From Deltaproteobacteria bacterium (lineage in GTDB: Bacteria; Bdellovibrionota; UBA1018), in the NCBI GenBank assembly GCA_013286765.1, contig JABDFB010000031.1:1-20908 (forward strand): a stretch of DNA of 20,908 nucleotides, in the 5' to 3' direction. Below, piece after piece: positions 15,601 to 20,908 of this stretch. Below the pieces are notes generated by a model. That model was given only the letters and a program-made list of their open reading frames with translations, ran no database searches and had not been told where the DNA came from. Within the stretch, counting starts at the first letter, position 1. Each line of letters starts with the position of its first letter. The translations under genes and the position numbers were made by a program.

Positions 15601-18001
15601 AAAGATTGCGTCGTTCAATCCAACGAGCGTAAAGAATTCCATTCGTTCTCATCTCTTCAGCAAATGTTGCTCTAGCCTGTTCTAGAGCTCGAGTATCATT
15701 CTCATCTCCGCGAGAGACTTGTTGTTGATCCCGCTTGGTTTCACCACTATGAACACCCGACCCCTGCTCTAGTATTACTTGCTCCAAGCGCTGCATCCAA
15801 GGAACAACCGTTCCATCCATAGCCACGGCAACACTATGCGCTGCTGCATTTGCGGCCGCTGCACCTGCAACTTCTCCTATTGCATGAGTTGCAGCTCTCG
15901 CCGCTTCAGTTGCCACTCCCGCAGCATTAGTTGCAGTTCTCGATGCCTGAAGTGCTTCGCCGAGTTGCTGTTGGTGAGCTTGGAGTTGCTGTTGGTGAAT
16001 TAGGTTTGTTTGAGCTTGCTGTTGTAGCAGTTCTTCAAACGCGCGCGTATTCCCATTAACTACATGAGTATACTCGTGAACATGATGTTGCAGGGCTTGA
16101 ACGTCCGCCACTTTTTGCTCTTGCATTTCCGCTATCGTATTCTGCAACTGCTGTTGACTCTGTGTTAACTGATCTACCCGCGCAGAAATTACTGCTACTC
16201 CATCCGCAGTCGCCCGAGTAGCTGCAGTGGCCGCGGCTCGAGTTGCCTTCTCTTCAAGGTCTCTTGCTTGAAAGACAGCAGCCTGAATCGCTGCTTCCCT
16301 TGCCACATTTATCGAAGCTAACGCCACTTCATTTGCTGCCGTTCTAGCCGCATCGGCTGCCACATCTGGTAGCGTCCTTTGCGCTTGCCAGAGTTCCTGT
16401 TGATAGCCCTGCATCATTTGAGTTTGCTGCTGTCGTTCTTGCTTTAATTCTTGAATCGCCTGCGTATGCGTCTGAAGCTGCTGCTGACCTTGTTTCAATT
16501 CATCTAAACCGGAAGAAATCGCTTCAAGTCGTTGGTAGAGTCTTTGATCAAAAGGAGGATACGAAAAGGAATTCGCAGGCTGCGAAACATGAGAACTCGG
16601 CCCAGGCTGCGACGGAAATGAAGAGTAAGGCTGAGGCTGCAAGGGCTGGTGCTGCAGATGGTGTGTGTTGTTCAACCATGGCAGTGTACCATTCGAATTT
16701 GTATTAGTAGCCGAACTAGAATCTCCTTGCGCTGAGTTTGATTCTGTCGAGTCAACTTGCGTGTGTGCACTCGGTTGTGGCTGTGCATATGGCTGTGTCG
16801 TGTGTGAATGCTGCTGAGATGAATGCGGCGGCTGCGGGTTTGAAAAATGTGAGCCTTGCATATGTGAATTCTGGTGGTCTTCCCAAGAATATGATTGAGA
16901 ATCACCGCTCTTTTTCCCAACCGATCCCCATGTAGTATTCCCTTGAGTCCCCTGTTGTCCCCATTGCGGTTGCTGCTGCGCCAGCATAGGATTGTTTGGT
17001 TGAGGGGGGCCGTAAAAGGATTGTTGCGGAGCATGCTGGGATTGGGGAGGCCACTGCCACCCCTGAGGCCCCCACGGGCCCGGCTGAGACCACCACTGCG
17101 TGTTCCCCCACGGATTTGTTTGCTGCGGTTGCGCTTGGTTCTGCGGCTGTTGTGATTGGTTCTGCGGCTGCGTTGCCGGCGAACTCGTGTTGGGTTGAGA
17201 TGCTGGTGTCAGCTGTTGCTGTTGCGGCTGTGTCTGCTGCTGCTGCGGTTGCTGTTGAACTTGTTGTTGAAGTTGCTGCAATTGCTGCTGCTGCGTTTGC
17301 AACTGTTGTTGCTGAGTCTGCAGCTGTTGGTTCTGAGTTTGTAATTGCTTTTGCAGTTGGTTAAACTGCGAATTATTCTGTTGTTGCTGCTGTTGTTGCT
17401 TCTGCTGGCGAGGTTTTTGTTGCGTGCCTTTTGTCCCTACTCTCCTTTGCCTATTTTCTAAATTTGCAACCAAGAGTTTGCTAGCATCTTCGAAGTCACT
17501 ATAGTTCAGAAGACGTGCTCTAATATCTGTTAGGGCTGTCGCAATTTCGTCTTTTTTTTCTCCTAAACTACCGACAATCCACTCAGCCCAACCACCTTCA
17601 TTATTAAGTCTTTGCTGCTCTGCTACCAAGGCCGTCTCGGCAATTTTCAAGCTTCCCACAAATCTCTCGACAAGATGGCCCCTAGCCTGTTCCGCCGCAA
17701 GCACGTCATCTAGTGCACTACCTTGTAGCATGGCTTGTGCTTGGGTCTCGGCTGCAGGGGGCAAAGGGTGGCGTCCATTTATGCTATTCTGGTACCATTG
17801 GTAAATATTTCCAACACGGGGTGCTTGAAGATCCACTTTAATGCCGTGATGATCAACGTAACTTTCGACTTCCATTCGAACATTAAAGTTTACTCTTAAT
17901 TCCACCGCGTACGCACTCGAACTGACTCCCCCAGCAGACAGAGCTAGACACATCAGAATCAGCGAGTTTTTTCGGAATTTCAATAACCTAGATAAAACCA
18001 T
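12671..18001 (-). CDS. Giant secreted protein with Gln-rich prion-like segment and coiled coils
   Basis: I do not recognise a known family. Numbering is from the in-frame GTG at 18019; I prefer the ATG at 18001 (residue 7), which gives a compact signal peptide: basic R-L-L-K-F-R-K, hydrophobic L-I-L-M-C-L-A-L-S-A, likely cleavage after A-Y-A (residue 38). In order: 39-195 a mixed domain; about 199-490 a Gln-rich, Pro/Ser/His/Trp-containing low-complexity segment; 490-750 Gln- and Ala-rich coiled coil; 750-1350 charged coiled coil with three W-centred motif copies near 800, 970 and 1227; 1350-1605 a more globular part with F-W-N-L-Y and D-D-W-L-K-D-W; 1610-1782 a Ser/Pro/Thr tail with repeated S-P-K. 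No C-terminal anchor is visible. The protein is probably exported to periplasm or outside. It has its own promoter. A scaffold, filament or secreted host-interaction protein are all possible. Confidence 0.9.
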   Translation of the reverse strand: MVLSRLLKFRKNSLILMCLALSAGGVSSSAYAVELRVNFNVRMEVESYVDHHGIKVDLQAPRVGNIYQWYQNSINGRHPLPPAAETQAQAMLQGSALDDVLAAEQARGHLVERFVGSLKIAETALVAEQQRLNNEGGWAEWIVGSLGEKKDEIATALTDIRARLLNYSDFEDASKLLVANLENRQRRVGTKGTQQKPRQQKQQQQQQQNNSQFNQLQKQLQTQNQQLQTQQQQLQTQQQQLQQLQQQVQQQPQQQQTQPQQQQLTPASQPNTSSPATQPQNQSQQPQNQAQPQQTNPWGNTQWWSQPGPWGPQGWQWPPQSQHAPQQSFYGPPQPNNPMLAQQQPQWGQQGTQGNTTWGSVGKKSGDSQSYSWEDHQNSHMQGSHFSNPQPPHSSQQHSHTTQPYAQPQPSAHTQVDSTESNSAQGDSSSATNTNSNGTLPWLNNTHHLQHQPLQPQPYSSFPSQPGPSSHVSQPANSFSYPPFDQRLYQRLEAISSGLDELKQGQQQLQTHTQAIQELKQERQQQTQMMQGYQQELWQAQRTLPDVAADAARTAANEVALASINVAREAAIQAAVFQARDLEEKATRAAATAATRATADGVAVISARVDQLTQSQQQLQNTIAEMQEQKVADVQALQHHVHEYTHVVNGNTRAFEELLQQQAQTNLIHQQQLQAHQQQLGEALQASRTATNAAGVATEAARAATHAIGEVAGAAAANAAAHSVAVAMDGTVVPWMQRLEQVILEQGSGVHSGETKRDQQQVSRGDENDTRALEQARATFAEEMRTNGILYARWIERRNLLIDLLNNGLILDPNPTGWLEEHARPRAEAAANLDTTFPDQDEQSAIIARIQQAQGNNAVLHQILDELEPYRRSVLEEFPRLLGQLAAEKHGAEAELERQVVTHRKLEAHLHEELRQRESVEEALHSHLVQQEVEYGRAALTQIELEAARKELLEAENKTLRALWAEKSKTLHSLLELGALADWAGDARSWLESTPRSWNHHSRSDGADEKRPQLENIEEMQKQNTAMEQALADLENEFILPAQKELAERLKKLARLRPAIGKLHRDRERAIGGLRKLKAGVEKLTAEKETLLSQNAELAKRGAQIGEEAKNKIADARAYAERAKAFAAKVNGEKERAKEGLRKYKQIVENLIGENKRADREGAGVRAELLSLVDSNRRLRQEHDALKAQVATQAQKKAELEQARSILAAERQITTELHAAWQAGLALIRPLLEKGLITIPNERLLSNYQRDVDYALNLAKFDHGAPECRPRRTDPVGTEIYIALENTKVVRDANTSLKIPVGEMEDWVKDASRRLTKINSEKERIENESKALQSQTARQETESVRRFQLALEVFRKLKAKSNVSKISEQDLNLPHSTFAAFKKVRGSFATTHPEFWNLYRRAELLAATHTGLPMMAQEFNRIASEEFTVEQFREVVRQFEIPEIRFKDSPERVQLVEGESEVGFTEVMAKWNQIRTDRTGLVNELLPEDLHVILSSELQKLSRDVSQGFNAENEVVDKEFFLSSVQVFTGMRIPKIRSLRAMYLLIALDDWLKDWTVWIANRALAPSRGRALLGGCGLLLSKYSVAINEDADRELYVRVVSQPIETATAATPSSNSSTTCSGSENHRTTHPTTHFVELKRDMQKLSPSSPQNDLDNHQSPPVSPKLRPTEALSIMIPEAGSLVEKEPDFEGLPSGTSSLSVSPKSNYYVSVPASPKSETTISNASAGSNSSTMPTNVLAPAGPKHSQSKSQSAPFSFVPSPVKIYLYQPLKLDSSN
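17258..17344 (-). repeat. Tandem 21-bp repeats coding Gln/Leu heptads
   Basis: Three imperfect 21-base units lie at 17279-17299, 17300-17320 and 17321-17341 (for example CAACTGTTGTTGCTGAGTCTG on the plus strand is 21 long; its core CAACTGTTGTTGCTGAGT recurs with changes), with a degenerate unit before them. They encode heptads with one hydrophobic residue every seven (Leu226, 233, 240, 247, Val254) and otherwise nearly all Gln and Thr. This is a polar-looking coiled coil at the start of the prion-like segment. Confidence 0.75.
17378..17407 (-). repeat. CAG/CAA run coding a polyglutamine tract
   Basis: Ten codons for residues 205-214 read Gln except for one Lys (residue 207), so seven consecutive Gln follow the Lys. 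CAA and CAG are mixed, so the DNA is not a pure trinucleotide run, which lowers but does not remove the chance of slippage. Confidence 0.8.
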
Positions 18002-18037
18002 AAAATTATACAAAACCACTTACACAGATGAATGCTC

Positions 18038-18053
18038 ACTAAATTTATTTAGT
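18038..18053. promoter_or_regulatory. 16-bp AT-rich palindrome in the leader of the giant gene
   Basis: ACTAAAT-TT-ATTTAGT (arms 18038-18044 and 18047-18053) lies about 20-35 bases downstream of the expected transcription start and 37 bases before the ATG at 18001. Further TTTAGT/ACTAAA words occur in the same gap, in the plus-strand runs CAAGTTTAGTAAAATG and AATAAACTAAATT near 18143-18183. It could be an operator or only AT-rich chance. Confidence 0.35.
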
Positions 18054-18078
18054 ATGAAGCGCCACCTATGGTCGTGGG

Positions 18079-18107
18079 ATTATAGCAGATTCTAGATGCT
18101 ATGTAAA
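18079..18107 (-). promoter_or_regulatory. Strong sigma-70 promoter for the giant gene
   Basis: On the minus strand TTTACA (18107-18102; five of six consensus bases) is followed after exactly 17 bases by a perfect TATAAT (18084-18079), preceded by TGC, which also makes an extended -10 box. Transcription would start near 18072, leaving a leader of about 70 bases. This is the best promoter match in the window, so the 12671-18001 gene can be expressed independently of the upstream coiled-coil gene. Confidence 0.75.
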
Positions 18108-18183
18108 CGAAATGTAAATCTATGTTATTTAATTGAAATAGATCAAGTTTAGTAAAATGTGGTATTTAATAAACTAAATTAAT

Positions 18184-20908
18184 TTAATTTCCATGTACCG
18201 AATGACTGCTCGGACTAACGGTTCTCGTAGAGCCGGGGGTACTAGAATGCAGAATGCTGGAACCAGATCCTCTCGAACCGGTTGAAGAGTTGGATGTAGT
18301 GGAATCTGGCATGCTGTAATCCGATGCACTGGAATCGGGCGTACTACTACCAGTTGACGGTTCTCCTACGTAAGCGTCACTGCCCCGATGCTCATGTGAG
18401 TGGGTGGAGCTCTGCTGTGATCTCGACGGGACCGGTGCTAACCCACAAATGGTCTTAAGATCCACAATACCTGCCGTATCTGTAAGAACTTCGGTAGCAC
18501 TTGGCTTGGTGCAGGTAGAATGGAGGACGGTAAAATAGCTTCCCTTTAAACTCTCCAGTGTCTGACGAGTCTTAATTATGTCCGCTGTTATCTTATCTAT
18601 TTGCTGTCGCTGTTCCGACGTCCGGTCCTCTCTTTTGGTTGTGCCCTTCACTTGCTTTAAGTGAACATTATGCTTCAATAGCTCCATTTCGTAGTGTTTC
18701 GTCATCGCCTGGTAGCGAAGCAACGCAAAATTTTTCTGAAGTTTCTCAACCTCTAACTCTTTTTTTACCAGTTCAGATGTCCTATTTATTAAACTTTCTT
18801 CAAGACTCTTTACCTCACTTAGAGCACCTTCTAATTTAATTTGATTCTCGAGGGCCTGGTGTTCAGCTGCTTCGCGAGCCTGATTTGCAGTCTGAAGTGC
18901 TTCCTCAGCTAATTGGCTTTGCCTCTTTGTTTGCACATCCTTCAATGCAGCTTGATTAATAGTCTTCGAAGCAGCATCTACTTGTCGCTGCAATCCGTCA
19001 CGAATACTGACAAGTTTTTGTAGACGACCTATTAAATCGTCGTCGCCCAAAGGCGGTTTAATTTTATCTAGTAACTGTTTTACGCTTGAGAGTTGAGTTT
19101 GAAACTCAGCAATTACGTCTTTATCACTAGCGATACTACTCTGTAACTTTTGAATGTCCTGATCTTGTGACTGCAATATAGCAGTGTTTGTTGCTAACTG
19201 ACTCTGAGAACCAGCTAGTTCCCTCATCAGATTACCGTTTCTTGCGCTAACGGAATCTAAATTGGCTCGCAAAGCTTCTAAAGTTTCTGCTAATTCAACT
19301 GCCTTTGCTTCAAGGCCTGATTTCTCTTTTCCCAATTTCTCAATGCGTCGTTTTAACTCTTCCAGGACCCCTTGGTGGGAACTCTGATCGTTCTCTTTCT
19401 CGGACTTAGCCGCTGCTACCACGCGTTTTGTTTCAGAAAGCGCCGCATCTAGTCTATCTGAGAGTTTTTTAATACCCGTACTTAATTTAGAAACGTGATC
19501 TTCCAGCACGGTTTCGCCGGTAGTAATCTTCCGAGCTTGATCAGCAATAGCATCGCCCTCCCTATTGGCTTCAACAATCTGCTGAACTAAGAGTGGGATA
19601 GATTTTTTGACTGGTTCGAGCTCTCTTTCAGCTTTATCTGCCCTTGATTTTTGGACACTCAGATCGCTTCGGGCATCTTTGAGATGCATCTCTGTTACAC
19701 CCAGATCCTGCTGCGCCTTATCTAATTGGCTTTTACTTTCAGCTAAACTGCTTTTTAGTCTTTCTTCCGTTTGTTTTCTCAATGAAATGTCTTTATTTAA
19801 AAGCTCAACTGCTTTTCCATTTGCTTCAATTTGTCGATTGAGTCGGGCATTAACATCGACCAATCTATTCTCTAGCCCTGCAGCTTTGTCCCGCATGCTC
19901 TCAAAAGCCTTCTTGTCTTGGGCATTTTTATGTTCCTCAGATCTAAGCTGAGCTACTTCCGAGCGCAGGTGTTCTATATGCCTTACCTTGCCGACTAACA
20001 GTTCCTTTTCTTCCTGAAGCGCATGTGTCTGTTTCTGAAGGGTCTGGACTATAGTTTCCAATTCTTCTCGCTGGAGGCGATGCGCTTCTTCGTTTTCTAG
20101 GTGTTTCTTATGTTTCTCGCGCAAATCACCCAATGCGGATAAAAGGCTGGACAGGCGTGAAAAGACGCTTGCGACTCGCTCCTCCTGAGTTTCTCCGAAA
20201 GGTCTTTCTTTAGTCTCTTCAGTGCCACTATAACGTTGAATCAGATCTTCTAGTTCTTTCAGATTGGATTCGATCCGTGTTTTTGTTGCTTCGCTTTGTT
20301 CCCACAAGGTACCCATTAGATCTTCATTATCCTGTTGCAATTGCGCAATAATTGCGCCGTCCGCACCTTCGCCATGACGCCCAAGGAATTCCATCACATG
20401 GTCAGTTTCATCGCGAAGAACTTGAGCCTCCGCCACTCGGCCCTCTAATTCCTGATTTAATAGGCGGTTTTGTTTTTTGGCCTCTTTCAGCTCCTGCAAG
20501 CGTCGATTGAGAAGCCCTTGAGATGCTTCCATCTGAGATTTTACTTGGTCCAGATCGGCCCCGGCGATCAAGGCTATCTCTCCTGACTCCACTGAAGCAC
20601 TGAACTTCGATGCTTCGGCTTCGGCTTCTTCTAACTTCCTTTTGAGTGCGGTGTTTTCATCTTTTGCGAGATTCAAATCATGCTGAATACTAGCTGTTTC
20701 TGCTTGTGACTGAAGTAATTGCTTGCGAGCATCTTCCTGCTTATGTCTTATTCCACTGAGAACAATCGTATCATGTGCATAGCCTGTTGAGGCAATAATG
20801 GCCTGCAGTTCATTAATTTTATTTCTACTGATTTCGAGTCTTTCCTCGAGGATTTTTTCTCTCTCTGCAAAACTCTCCGATTCTGCTCTTTGCTTTTCGG
20901 CGAGTTCG
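18184..20908 (-). CDS. Long coiled-coil protein with Ser/Thr-rich tail (5' end outside window)
   Basis: No known family recognised. The frame ends with TAA at 18186-18184 and stays open to the right edge, giving at least 907 residues. The first Met-type codon often taken as a start (20676) is a TTG inside continuous coiled-coil sequence (A-E-T-A-S-I-Q-H-D just before it), so the true start is beyond the window. Nearly all of it is charged heptad-like sequence rich in Glu, Lys, Gln, Leu and Ala with almost no aromatic residues, like long SMC- or myosin-type rods, but no ATPase motif is visible. The last 85 or so residues are low-complexity Ser/Thr/Gly/Pro with a repeated S-x-P-D-S word. A short segment before the tail has two Cys (H-S-T-C-T-K and T-I-C-G-L). 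It is followed after 182 bases by the giant Gln-rich gene on the same strand, with which it probably belongs functionally. Confidence 0.85.
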   Translation of the reverse strand, partial: ELAEKQRAESESFAEREKILEERLEISRNKINELQAIIASTGYAHDTIVLSGIRHKQEDARKQLLQSQAETASIQHDLNLAKDENTALKRKLEEAEAEASKFSASVESGEIALIAGADLDQVKSQMEASQGLLNRRLQELKEAKKQNRLLNQELEGRVAEAQVLRDETDHVMEFLGRHGEGADGAIIAQLQQDNEDLMGTLWEQSEATKTRIESNLKELEDLIQRYSGTEETKERPFGETQEERVASVFSRLSSLLSALGDLREKHKKHLENEEAHRLQREELETIVQTLQKQTHALQEEKELLVGKVRHIEHLRSEVAQLRSEEHKNAQDKKAFESMRDKAAGLENRLVDVNARLNRQIEANGKAVELLNKDISLRKQTEERLKSSLAESKSQLDKAQQDLGVTEMHLKDARSDLSVQKSRADKAERELEPVKKSIPLLVQQIVEANREGDAIADQARKITTGETVLEDHVSKLSTGIKKLSDRLDAALSETKRVVAAAKSEKENDQSSHQGVLEELKRRIEKLGKEKSGLEAKAVELAETLEALRANLDSVSARNGNLMRELAGSQSQLATNTAILQSQDQDIQKLQSSIASDKDVIAEFQTQLSSVKQLLDKIKPPLGDDDLIGRLQKLVSIRDGLQRQVDAASKTINQAALKDVQTKRQSQLAEEALQTANQAREAAEHQALENQIKLEGALSEVKSLEESLINRTSELVKKELEVEKLQKNFALLRYQAMTKHYEMELLKHNVHLKQVKGTTKREDRTSEQRQQIDKITADIIKTRQTLESLKGSYFTVLHSTCTKPSATEVLTDTAGIVDLKTICGLAPVPSRSQQSSTHSHEHRGSDAYVGEPSTGSSTPDSSASDYSMPDSTTSNSSTGSRGSGSSILHSSTPGSTRTVSPSSHSVHGN

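Noticed and set aside
16996..17364. Long open frames on the plus strand opposite the Gln-rich segment (Ala/Val/Leu-rich products)
   Set aside because: They are the other-frame and opposite-strand readings of CAG/CAA-rich coding DNA, which automatically gives Leu-, Ala- or Val-rich frames free of stops; no ribosome-binding site or family similarity.

Overview
The window looks like the chromosome of a Gram-negative bacterium. It has an LPS-export locus (lptC/lptA, lptB) next to rpoN and hpf, a sigma-54 system, and the rpsU-yqeY-dnaG macromolecular-synthesis cluster. The short S21 protein and a complete mevalonate pathway in an LPS-bearing organism fit a Bdellovibrionota/Myxococcota-like ('deltaproteobacterial') lineage better than an enteric-type gammaproteobacterium. 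This placement is inference from protein style, not from a search. No rRNA, tRNA, CRISPR array, IS element or phage gene was seen. No gene-free gap exceeds 300 bases.

Layout. Positions 1-1056 (minus strand) hold rpsU, yqeY and the 5' end of dnaG, with a terminator-like hairpin between rpsU and yqeY. Positions 1145-6530 (minus) hold a five-gene mevalonate operon, transcribed as type II IPP isomerase, HMG-CoA reductase, phosphomevalonate kinase-like GHMP kinase, diphosphomevalonate decarboxylase and mevalonate kinase. Every junction overlaps, which suggests translational coupling. The decarboxylase gene carries a cluster of DNA palindromes that encodes an extra, in-frame surface loop. Positions 6649-10471 (plus) hold an apparent LptC-LptA fusion, lptB, rpoN and hpf. 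Positions 10490-12561 (minus) hold a small operon of a PLP aminotransferase and a YfcF-like glutathione S-transferase.

Positions 12671-20908 (minus) are the unusual part: two very long tandem genes for coiled-coil proteins that I cannot assign to a known family. The complete one (about 1,776 residues) has a signal peptide, a prion-like Gln-rich segment of about 290 residues studded with Trp, long Ala-rich and charged coiled coils, three copies of a W-centred helical motif, a more globular C-terminal part, and a Ser/Pro-rich tail. The second is cut by the right edge of the window. Its visible 907 residues are almost all coiled coil and end in a Ser/Thr-rich tail. A near-consensus sigma-70 promoter lies between them. 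This pair is the best candidate for an undescribed system; its function is unknown.
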